From the NCBI GenBank assembly GCA_964584905.1, contig CAZPCC010000110.1:14929-78928 (forward strand): a stretch of 64,000 bases of DNA, in the 5' to 3' direction. Below the pieces are notes generated by a model. That model was not told where the DNA came from. It made no database searches and saw nothing but the letters and a program-made list of their open reading frames with translations. Below are positions 44,012 to 51,482 of the stretch, in pieces. The translations under genes were made by a program, and so were the position numbers. Every line of letters begins with the position of its first letter. Positions within the stretch are counted from its first letter, which is position 1. This DNA is from JALZIF01 sp964584905 (GTDB lineage Bacteria > Gemmatimonadota > Gemmatimonadetes > Gemmatimonadales > Gemmatimonadaceae).

Positions 44012-44452
44012 GGATTGGTATGGGAAACGGGAGTTGAAGAGCGGTCAGGACGCACGCGCGGTAGCGCCGCTGTTCGCATCGGCAGAGGGTGTCTCTCCTC
44101 GAGGTCGCGCGCAAGGGGGCGAGAGCTGAAAAAACGCATGTCGAAAGTGCTCGCGTGGCGTTTGCCTGGCTCGATGCCGTCCGGCCATGGCCGGGGCAAT
44201 GCGTTAAAATGCCGGAGCGAGAGAGGGCCCTGCCGCGTGCGAGCGACTGCCGCACGGAGCGCGCCTTTCGAGCGGATCGAAAACCGGGAACTAGGGGGGA
44301 TGCCATTCCATGCAACGAACGCGCGGGAACCAGCGCCTCCGAGCGAACGCGCCAGCTGGCGGGTACAGGCAGGGCGGGCGCCTTGACCACGACGGTTAGG
44401 CATCCGTCCGCCGGACGAGCGAACCGCCGGCGAACGCATCGCCGGCGCTGAC
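44012..44452. other. Intergenic region with no recognised feature
   Basis: About 440 bases between divergent genes. Open frames on both strands look like GC-rich shadows (Arg/Ala/Ser-rich, no motifs). One GTTAGGC word sits near 44395. I see no convincing promoter, RNA gene or terminator; it presumably holds both divergent promoters. Confidence 0.4.
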
Positions 44453-45277
44453 GTGCGCGGCGAATTTCTCGACCTGGACGGAGCGCGGCTTTACTACTAC
44501 GCGGCTGGCGTACGTGGCGAAGGCGAGCCGATCGTCTTCCTCCACGGCTTTCCCACCTCCTCGCATCTCTGGCGGGATATCGTCCCGCTGATGCCGGCCG
44601 GCCATCGCGTGGTGGTCATCGACCTTCTGGGTTTTGGGCGATCGGACGTACCTAACGATCGCGATGTGAGTCTGACCGGCCACGCAAACCGTGTGCTTCA
44701 GCTACTGGACAAGCTCCGAATTGAGCGCGCAACGCTCGTTGGCCACGACATCGGGGGCGGCATTGCGCAGCATCTCGCCGTCAGGCATCCGACGCGCGTC
44801 GCCAAGTTGTGCCTGGTGAACTCGGTCGGATACGATGACTGGCCGACACGCGACGTAAAGGTCGCCAAGGCCTCCCTTCCCCTCACCCGGTTCCTGCCGG
44901 CAACCTGGATACTCGGCGTGGTTAAGACCGACCTGCAGCGCGGATACGCCGAGCAGGAGCGGGGGCTTCACTCGATAGAGCAGTACCTGAAACCCTTCGC
45001 TGGTGCCGAAGGCCGCGACGTGCTCGTGCAGCACCTGCTGGCGCTCGACTCATCCGAGACTGTGTCGCTCACCAACCGGTTAGGCGACATCGTTGCCCCC
45101 ACCGCGCTGGTGTGGGGCGCTCATGACCCGTTCCTTACGCTCGAGCTCGCTCGAAAGCTTCAGCGAGCCATTCGCGGCGCAACACTCACCATCATTCCTG
45201 ATGGCCGCCACTTCACTCCGGAAGAGGCGCCGGAAACAGTGGCGGGGGTGATTGCCGAGTTGCTTGGTCGGGGCTAG
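44453..45277 (+). CDS. Alpha/beta-hydrolase with Asp nucleophile motif
   Basis: A ~274-residue enzyme. The nucleophile elbow reads VGHDIGGGIA, with Asp instead of Ser, as in haloalkane/haloacetate dehalogenases and epoxide hydrolases. HGFPTSSHLWRDI is the oxyanion HGFP, LVWGAHDPFL has the acid and PDGRHFTPEE the His. Substrate unknown. The proposed start is GTG 44453; no good ribosome-binding site is visible. Confidence 0.78.
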   Translation: MRGEFLDLDGARLYYYAAGVRGEGEPIVFLHGFPTSSHLWRDIVPLMPAGHRVVVIDLLGFGRSDVPNDRDVSLTGHANRVLQLLDKLRIERATLVGHDIGGGIAQHLAVRHPTRVAKLCLVNSVGYDDWPTRDVKVAKASLPLTRFLPATWILGVVKTDLQRGYAEQERGLHSIEQYLKPFAGAEGRDVLVQHLLALDSSETVSLTNRLGDIVAPTALVWGAHDPFLTLELARKLQRAIRGATLTIIPDGRHFTPEEAPETVAGVIAELLGRG

Positions 45278-45363
45278 GCAGTGGTGAGTTGACTTGCCGG
45301 ATACGAGCACGATCTTCGCAGGTCCCGTAGCATGCACCAGCCAACGCTTCATTTTTCCCACTT

Positions 45364-45672
45364 ATGTCCCGACTGGAATCCTTTCGCGCGATGGTCGCGG
45401 CCAATCCCGAGAATGCGCTCGCGCGGTTTGGACTGGCGACCGAAGCACTCAAGTCCGGCGAGCACGCCGAGGCGGTCGAACACCTGCAGGCATACCTCGT
45501 CAGGCACGACGACGAGGGTAATGCGTACGGCCGGCTGGCCGAAGCGCTGGTCGCGTTGGGACGGCTCGATGAAGCTCGCGCGACATTACGAAAAGGGGTG
45601 GAAACCGCCGAACGACACGGGCATCCGGGAATGGCCGCCGAGTTCGAATCGCGGCTGGAGGAGATGGAGTGA
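45364..45672 (+). CDS. TPR-repeat protein
   Basis: A 102-residue protein of about two and a half tetratricopeptide repeats: NPENALARFGLATEALKSGEHAEAVEHL, then NAYGRLAEALVALGRLDEARATL, with Ala/Gly/Leu at the canonical TPR positions. Likely a small adaptor for protein-protein contacts. No signal peptide. Contains an octamer copy at 45498. Confidence 0.75.
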   Translation: MSRLESFRAMVAANPENALARFGLATEALKSGEHAEAVEHLQAYLVRHDDEGNAYGRLAEALVALGRLDEARATLRKGVETAERHGHPGMAAEFESRLEEME

Positions 45673-45679
45673 GGGCGGG

Positions 45680-45732
45680 GGTAAGGGTTAGGGGGTAGGG
45701 GGTAGGGGGGTCAGGGGTTAGGGGTCAGGGGG
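45680..45732 (+). repeat. GGGGGTAGGGGGTCAGGGG repeat tract
   Basis: G-rich direct repeats with TA/TCA spacers right after the TPR gene stop, capable of G-quadruplex formation. The units match those near 34986 and 35097. Confidence 0.6.
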
Positions 45733-45757
45733 ACCAATGCCCGAAATCACCCTTAAC

Positions 45758-45881
45758 CAACATCCCGGTCTGACCTCACCCATCATCCCGGACTGATCCT
45801 CACCCATCATCCCGGACTGATCCTACCCATCATCCCGGACTGATCCTTACCCATCATCCTGGACTGATCCTCACGCATCAT
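45758..45881. repeat. 24-bp tandem repeat
   Basis: Four near-perfect units of CATCATCCCGGACTGATCC plus TCACC/TACC/TTACC/TCACG begin at 45781, 45805, 45828 and 45852. A degenerate unit precedes them (CATCCCGGTCTGACC, ~45761) and a partial unit ending in six T follows. The array abuts the end of the DUF4015-like gene (stop at 45878-45880). Unit identity suggests recent expansion. Unit length and lack of unique spacers rule out CRISPR. Confidence 0.75.
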
Positions 45882-47098
45882 CTTTTTTCGGTTGTCCCGC
45901 CTCTTCCCGACCCCTCGACCCCCGAACCTCGACCCCCGACCCTCAAAGCCCCCTCGGTGTACCTGCTCCCCGGGTTCCATAGAATCCAATCGGGGATGCC
46001 GTTGTCTTCACCGGCCTGGATCTGCGCACGGATCTGTTCGGCGCCGTAGCGTGGGGGACCGAGAGTGAAATCCTGATACCAGGGAATGATCTTCGCCGCT
46101 CCGGCGATGCCGGCGCTGCGGCGCTTCGCATCCTCCAGCGCGCGATCGATCACCTGGTAGGGACGGGCGTTGGGCGCCGGGATCCCGTAGCTGCCAGGCG
46201 CGTAATGCGAGGGGTACGTCATCGGCAGCACGACATCGACGGCGTCGATGAAATCTTCCCAGCGCTGGCCAATCCCCATGTCCGTCGTGTCGGACGTCGT
46301 CAGGCCGAACACATCGGCGGTAAGCGGAACGCCAAGCGGTCGCAGCCACTCGCGCATCATCAGCAGCTGCTCGCGGATCAACTGTGCCCGCGTTCGACCA
46401 GCGGCCAGGGGAAAGGCCGACTCGCGCCACATCCCCTTCTCGTCGGGAAAGCGCACGTAGTCGAGCTGCACTTCGGCGAATCCCATTGCCACCGCCTCAC
46501 AAGCCAACTCTGCTGCATAACGCCAAACTCCCTCGTGGTGCGGGTCGAGCCACGGCGAGCCGCTCTCGTCCAGCCACGGCCGAGCCGGATCGGAGCGCAG
46601 CTTTACCGCCCACTCGGGTTTGGCCCTCGCCAGCAGCGGATCCTTTACGACGACAATGCGGGCGATCGGATAGATCCCATGGGCATACATGCTGTCGAGC
46701 ACCGCCCGAACTCTGGTCAGGCGCATCGGATTGACGGTGTCGGCACCGATCTCGCGCGCCAACGGCACGCCCGAGGCATAAAGTGTGAGTCCGCGGTCAT
46801 CCTTCACGTCTATTACGAGCGCGTTGACCTCGGTGCGCTTTGCAACGCCGATCAGGTCCCACATCCTCCCACCGATCGCAGCCCATCGATTCACGTAGAG
46901 CCCGCGAATGGTATCGGGAGTGGATACCAGCGGAGCACCGGGGCGCACCAGCGAATCGGCAGGCACGTCGGCGATGGGTGCGGCGCACGCCGGCGCTACG
47001 GGATCAGGCTGCCGGGTACTGTCAGGCGCGGCCTGGCCGGGGAGACCGGAGGAGAGACAGAGACAGAGAAGGGAGATGGGAACAAGATGTGACGTCAT
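45878..47098 (-). CDS. DUF4015-like putative glycoside hydrolase
   Basis: A ~406-residue exported protein: signal peptide (LVPISLLCLCLSSGLPGQ), then a TIM-barrel-like domain with TIRGLYVNRWAAIGGRMWDL, EVNALVIDVKDDRGLTLY, FAEVQLDYVRFPDE and DVVLPMTYPSHYAPG. These are family hallmarks with the Asp/Glu pattern of glycosidases. The last ~20 residues (RVGGRGSGVEGSGRGGTTEKR region) are encoded by a GGGTCGAGG-type repeat and look like a recent C-terminal extension into intergenic repeat DNA. Confidence 0.8.
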   Translation of the reverse strand: MTSHLVPISLLCLCLSSGLPGQAAPDSTRQPDPVAPACAAPIADVPADSLVRPGAPLVSTPDTIRGLYVNRWAAIGGRMWDLIGVAKRTEVNALVIDVKDDRGLTLYASGVPLAREIGADTVNPMRLTRVRAVLDSMYAHGIYPIARIVVVKDPLLARAKPEWAVKLRSDPARPWLDESGSPWLDPHHEGVWRYAAELACEAVAMGFAEVQLDYVRFPDEKGMWRESAFPLAAGRTRAQLIREQLLMMREWLRPLGVPLTADVFGLTTSDTTDMGIGQRWEDFIDAVDVVLPMTYPSHYAPGSYGIPAPNARPYQVIDRALEDAKRRSAGIAGAAKIIPWYQDFTLGPPRYGAEQIRAQIQAGEDNGIPDWILWNPGSRYTEGALRVGGRGSGVEGSGRGGTTEKR

Positions 47099-47110
47099 TG
47101 CGAACGGCAA

Positions 47111-47320
47111 CGGGAAATGGGAAATGGAGGAAGGAAGTAGGAAATAGGAACTGGGAAATAGGGGTGGTGTGCGTCGATTTGAGAGCGAACGGCGGAAGGA
47201 CTAGGGACTGACGAAACGCATCGGGGTTCATCCATTAGCGAGATCTCGGTCGCCGCGTGCACAAATAGACGCACACCACCCCCATTTCCCAATTCCTATT
47301 TCCTATTTCCTGCCCTCCGT
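47111..47320. repeat. AGGAAATAGG-type element with long terminal inverted repeat
   Basis: The arms, about 47126-47176 and 47266-47317, are near-perfect reverse complements over ~45 bases. They run from GGAAGTAGGAAATAGGAA through GGGGTGGTGTGCGTC, with a ~90-base interior. The inner GGTGGTGTGCG also occurs in the copy at 60985-61140 (GATGGTGTGCGGCG). No coding capacity. The region could fold as one long hairpin; it resembles a small nonautonomous palindromic element. Confidence 0.7.
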
Positions 47321-47343
47321 TTCCCGATTTCCGATTTTTGCCC

Positions 47344-49185
47344 TCACAGCTCCCGCACTTCCCTGGCCGCTTCCAACAGGTAACCCAGGTCTCGCGACAA
47401 GGCCCGCGCCTCCTGAGTGGCGCTGCTCAGGTCGTTCAGGGCGGAGCGCACGCCTGACGAACGAAGCTTGAGGAGGTCGAGTTTGAGGTTCTCGAGGGTC
47501 ATCGTCACGCTTTCCGCCTGACGAGCGACAGTTTCCCTCCGCTCCAACAGCTCGCCGATCGTCGTTCGCTGGCGCTGCAGCAGAGCCAGGCGCCGATCAT
47601 GGTCCGCGGCGGTATCCGCCTCCTGCTCCACCTGGGCAATGCGATCGTCGAGCCTTACGAGAAGGTCGGGTGAGCAGTCGGTGTCGAGCCGGTGCAGAAC
47701 CGCGGCGAGTGAGCCTGCGCGCGCGACAAGCGCGTCGACCGTGGGCATGATCTCCGGGAGGAGAGCACGGTCATCGGCCGGCAGCGCGGCGATTATCGCG
47801 GCGATCGAGATACGGTGCTCGATGGCGCGCTTCACGGCAACACCGTGCGGACCGGCGAGCAGTTCGGGGCCGAGCGCCGTTCCCCCCTCGTCGGTCGGCG
47901 TGCCTGACGTGAGGCGGGCGTCCGCTCGGTCGTCCGCCGGCTTTCGGCCGAAGATCTGACGCGTCGATACGCCATCAGCCCACAGCGCGCCCCATTGCCG
48001 CGCAACGCCGACTCCCATTCCCAGGGTTGGAAACAGAAACCACGGGAACCAGGGTGAAGTGACCATGTTCACCACGAACAGGAATCCGGAGGTGGCTCCG
48101 TAGCCGACGAGGTTGCGACGAAAGATTCGCACACGATCTTCGACCTTAGCGGAATGCAGGTCCGTAGCCCGCGGTACGGACTCTCGATGAGTTGCCCGAT
48201 CGCTCTGGGCTCGCCAAAGATCGACACCAGTCAACCGTTCCTGGTGGCCGGGCACCGGTCGCGGCAGGACCGGTTGCGGCGATGCCGCTCGCGGCGCCAC
48301 CGGCCGCGCAGCCTGCCATTCCGACGGCGCGACGGCTCTTGGCGCATCGGTGGCCATGAGCGCATCACGGAACGCGCGGGCATCCGGCCACCGGTCTTCA
48401 GGTCGCTTGGCAAGCGCGCGCTCGATCGCCGCCGTCAGCGCCTTCGGCAGACCCGGCCTCCGCTCGTCGAGCGCTCGCGGCCGTTCCGAGACGTGCTTCA
48501 TGAGCATCGCCGGCGTGTTGCTCGCCACGAACGGTGGCTCGCCAACGAGCATCTGATACGCCACGACGCCCAGTGAATAAATGTCGCTGCGTCCGTCGAG
48601 CTCCCGCTCACCCATTGCCTGCTCGGGACTCATGTAGGTCGGCGTTCCCATTGCGGTACCGGTGACCGTCAGGCGCGAGTCGGTCTCCGCCGCGCGAGCG
48701 ATACCGAAGTCGGTGACCATCGGCCGGCCGCTTTCCACGTCGAGCAGAATGTTGTCCGGCTTGATGTCGCGGTGTATCACTCCACGCGAGTGCGCGTATG
48801 CAAGGGCGTCGGCGATACTCCGGAGAATCGCGCGGGCCTCGTCAGGCTGCATCGGGCCGAGCCGGGCGAGCCGGGCGCCGAGCGGCTCGCCGACGATGAG
48901 CGCCATGACGAAGTAGACGAGGCCGCCGCGTTCATCGACCGAGTAGATAGGCACGATGTGCGGATGACTGAGACGTGCCGCCATTTCGGCTTCGCGCTGA
49001 AAGCGTGCGCGGACATCGGCGCGAAAGGCCAGGTCCGGAGGGAGCACCTTGATCGCGACCTCGCGACGGAGGCGAAGATCGGTGGCGCGGTACACTACGG
49101 ACATGCCGCCGCGGCCAATCTCCTCCTCGACATCGTACTGGTCCCCGATGGCGACGATTACGCGATCGCGCATCAGGTCGCTCAT
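47344..49185 (-). CDS. Eukaryote-like serine/threonine protein kinase 1
   Basis: A ~613-residue membrane kinase. The kinase domain (~16-275) has IGRGGMSVVYRA, VAIKVLPP, the catalytic HRDIKPDN, the DFGIA loop and GTPTYMSPEQ. A Pro/Ala/Arg-rich linker follows, then two hydrophobic helices near ~370-410 (FLFVVNMVTSPWFPWFLFPTLG) and a C-terminal coiled coil (~480-610). The layout is shared with the adjacent kinase, six bases upstream, so they are tandem paralogs in one operon. Substrates unknown. Confidence 0.92.
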   Translation of the reverse strand: MSDLMRDRVIVAIGDQYDVEEEIGRGGMSVVYRATDLRLRREVAIKVLPPDLAFRADVRARFQREAEMAARLSHPHIVPIYSVDERGGLVYFVMALIVGEPLGARLARLGPMQPDEARAILRSIADALAYAHSRGVIHRDIKPDNILLDVESGRPMVTDFGIARAAETDSRLTVTGTAMGTPTYMSPEQAMGERELDGRSDIYSLGVVAYQMLVGEPPFVASNTPAMLMKHVSERPRALDERRPGLPKALTAAIERALAKRPEDRWPDARAFRDALMATDAPRAVAPSEWQAARPVAPRAASPQPVLPRPVPGHQERLTGVDLWRAQSDRATHRESVPRATDLHSAKVEDRVRIFRRNLVGYGATSGFLFVVNMVTSPWFPWFLFPTLGMGVGVARQWGALWADGVSTRQIFGRKPADDRADARLTSGTPTDEGGTALGPELLAGPHGVAVKRAIEHRISIAAIIAALPADDRALLPEIMPTVDALVARAGSLAAVLHRLDTDCSPDLLVRLDDRIAQVEQEADTAADHDRRLALLQRQRTTIGELLERRETVARQAESVTMTLENLKLDLLKLRSSGVRSALNDLSSATQEARALSRDLGYLLEAAREVREL

Positions 49186-49191
49186 CTGCCG

Positions 49192-51240
49192 TTACCCCTT
49201 TCGCGCGGCACGCGGCGTAGCGAGCGCGTTCCCGATCTCATCCGCCGCATACACGGCCGCATCCACCTCCTCGGCGAGCGAACGCGCGCGCTCGGTGAGG
49301 GTGGTGATCTGATCCATTGCACCGGCAATGTTCCCGGCCCGCAGGCGTAGAACATCGAGCCGCATGTTCCCGAGCGCCAGAACGCAGCTGTCGAGTTTTC
49401 CAATCGCCTCGCTCTGGCGCCGGTCCTGCGTCGACAGGGCGCGGCGCTGGCGCTTGAGCAGCGCAAGCCGTCGCACACGTTCCTCGCTCGCCTGACGATC
49501 GAGCGGATTCGCCTGTGCCTCCAGCCGCCCGATCTGCGATTCCACCTCCTGGAGGGCCTGCGTGTTGTTGGTGCGATCCATCTCGGTCGCCGCCTGCGCC
49601 AGCGTACGCACGCGATCGGCCAGCGCCTGCGCGCTCGGACCGATCCCGGTGACGTGCTCGCGTTCGTGCTTGGGTAGCGAGTCGATCATGCGCAGAATCT
49701 CATCGCGATCGCGCTCGGCCTGCCTGACGAGATTGGCCCGGCTGCCGAACCGCGCCATGTCGATCGGCTGGGCGAGCTGCCGCGCCGGATCGAGCCCGCC
49801 GCCAGGCATCGTCTGTGGAGCAGACACCCGCGGCCGGCGCACCGGCTGGTGGTTCCGGTCGAAAATTGTCCGGACGTCATCTACCGTCTCCTGCGCCACG
49901 TCGAGCAGGCGCCGGTCGCGAGGCTGCTTGAATACGTCGCGCCAGTCGTAGCCCGATGTCCACAGCTTGGCATAGTTCGCGGCTATGAACATGCTCCAGA
50001 CCACCGTGAAGAACAGGAAATCCACGTCGGCGATGATCGCTGCGATTACGATCACCACGTTCACCGCGGCATAGGTGGCGAACTTCCTCCGGAATTTCGA
50101 CACCGGATCCGATTCCCACCGGGCAACCTCCTCGGCGCTGGGCTCGTAGATTTCGTCGCCCGAAGCCGTGCGCCGAACCGCACCATAACGTGGTCCGCCG
50201 GCCCCGGCATAGCCCAGCGAGCCCGCAGTGCCGCCGCGATTGGCGTAACCGCCGGCCATGCCTTCCGGGGCGTATCCGCCACCCGGCGCCTGCTGCCCAT
50301 ACAAAGGCACCGGAGTGTCCGCGCCGAACCCGTTCCCGCCACCACCCGATTGGCGAGGCATCGCCGGCGCCGCGGACTCTCCATCGAGAACCATCATCAA
50401 CGTATTGGCACTGGGGAACCGGCGCTCCGGCTCCTTGGCAAGCAGTGTCATGATGGTGGCGGCGAGATCCGGCGGCACATCGGCACGCTGATCGATAGGC
50501 ACCGGCTGTTCCGAGAGATGCTTCATCAACATCGCCGGTGTGTTCCCCGCCACGAACGGAGGCTCGCCGGCAAGCATCTGATAGGCAACGACGCCGAGCG
50601 CATACAGATCGCTCCGCCCATCAATGACCTTGTCGCCCACCGCCTGCTCCGGACTCATGTAGGTCGGAGTGCCGATCGCCATCCCCGTCGCCGTCAAGCG
50701 CGAGTCTCCGCTCTCCTGCATGGCGCGTGCAATGCCGAAGTCGGTGACCATCGCCCGGCCTGTTTCGCCGTCGAGGAGAATGTTGTCGGGCTTGATGTCG
50801 CGATGCACCACGCCGCGTCCGTGTGCGTAGGCGAGCGCATCCGTCACTTCGCGCATCACGCGTCGCGTCTGATCGACACCGAGACGCCCTCGCTCGTTCA
50901 ACTCCCGCGCGAGAGTAGAACCATCAATACACGCCATCACGAAGTAGACGAGGCCTTCGCTCTCGTCGACGCTGTAGATCGGAACGATGTTCGGATGATT
51001 CAGCTGCGCCGCCGTCTCCGCCTCGCGCAGGAATCGCGTCTTGATCTCGGAGCGGTAGGAGAATTCCGGCGGAAGGACCTTGACGGCCACGATTCGCTTC
51101 AGCCGTTTGTCCTTGGCGCGGTAAACGATGCCCATCCCCCCGCGCCCGATCTCACGATCGAGCTCATAGCTCGCGCTCAGAGCCCGCTCGACGAGCGGTT
51201 GAAGTTCCTTGTCCGGAGGATGTGCGGGAGATTCAGGCAC
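49192..51240 (-). CDS. Eukaryote-like serine/threonine protein kinase 2
   Basis: A ~682-residue paralog of the following gene: kinase domain (~28-290; IGRGGMGIVYRAKD, VAVKVLPPEF, VHRDIKPDN, DFGIA, GTPTYMSPEQ), and a Gly/Ala/Tyr-rich flexible linker (~310-375; GGGYAPEGMAGGYANRG). Two helices follow (VNVVIVIAAIIADVDFLFFTVVWSMF) and then a coiled coil to the C-terminus. It is divergent from lon. Both kinases share a C-terminal pattern in which the last helices pack around LxLLxxQRxxxxxL, suggesting hetero-oligomers; that is inference. Confidence 0.92.
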   Translation of the reverse strand: MPESPAHPPDKELQPLVERALSASYELDREIGRGGMGIVYRAKDKRLKRIVAVKVLPPEFSYRSEIKTRFLREAETAAQLNHPNIVPIYSVDESEGLVYFVMACIDGSTLARELNERGRLGVDQTRRVMREVTDALAYAHGRGVVHRDIKPDNILLDGETGRAMVTDFGIARAMQESGDSRLTATGMAIGTPTYMSPEQAVGDKVIDGRSDLYALGVVAYQMLAGEPPFVAGNTPAMLMKHLSEQPVPIDQRADVPPDLAATIMTLLAKEPERRFPSANTLMMVLDGESAAPAMPRQSGGGGNGFGADTPVPLYGQQAPGGGYAPEGMAGGYANRGGTAGSLGYAGAGGPRYGAVRRTASGDEIYEPSAEEVARWESDPVSKFRRKFATYAAVNVVIVIAAIIADVDFLFFTVVWSMFIAANYAKLWTSGYDWRDVFKQPRDRRLLDVAQETVDDVRTIFDRNHQPVRRPRVSAPQTMPGGGLDPARQLAQPIDMARFGSRANLVRQAERDRDEILRMIDSLPKHEREHVTGIGPSAQALADRVRTLAQAATEMDRTNNTQALQEVESQIGRLEAQANPLDRQASEERVRRLALLKRQRRALSTQDRRQSEAIGKLDSCVLALGNMRLDVLRLRAGNIAGAMDQITTLTERARSLAEEVDAAVYAADEIGNALATPRAARKG

Positions 51241-51282
51241 GCTTGTTCCTTGCAGGAACGGGGTGGAAGTTCACAAGTGTAT

Positions 51283-51412
51283 ATCCCCAGCACCCATATG
51301 AAAAGGATGAGTGCCGGGGTGGCAGGACCCATACGTCAGGAAGGCGCAAGCAGTTACGACTCCCGCCGGAGTGGCGGGATTAGAGTGGGCCGGAACGTGA
51401 GGTACCACGTTC
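51283..51412. promoter_or_regulatory. Palindromes in the kinase/lon divergent region
   Basis: Three inverted repeats lie between the divergent genes: CCCCAGCAC facing GTGCCGGGG (51285-51319 region), TCCCGCC-GGAGT-GGCGGGA (51361-51379), and GAACGTG-N6-CACGTTC (51393-51412), the last ~70 bases before the lon ATG. None is a clean CIRCE or HAIR heat-shock operator. The last could be an operator for lon; no regulator is assigned. Confidence 0.35.
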
Positions 51413-51482
51413 TCTGTTCTACTGTTACGCCTGGCTGGCCCAGACAGTGCTTTCGGTCTCTCTGAACCCTGGATCCTTTCAA

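Noticed and set aside
43890..44390. Minus-strand frame upstream of the uncharacterised helical protein
   Set aside because: Composition is Arg/Ser/Ala-rich with no motif, and it overlaps the start of the better-supported gene 42884-44011.
45758..45881. CRISPR array
   Set aside because: Units follow each other directly with no unique spacers and no cas genes are nearby; it is a tandem repeat.
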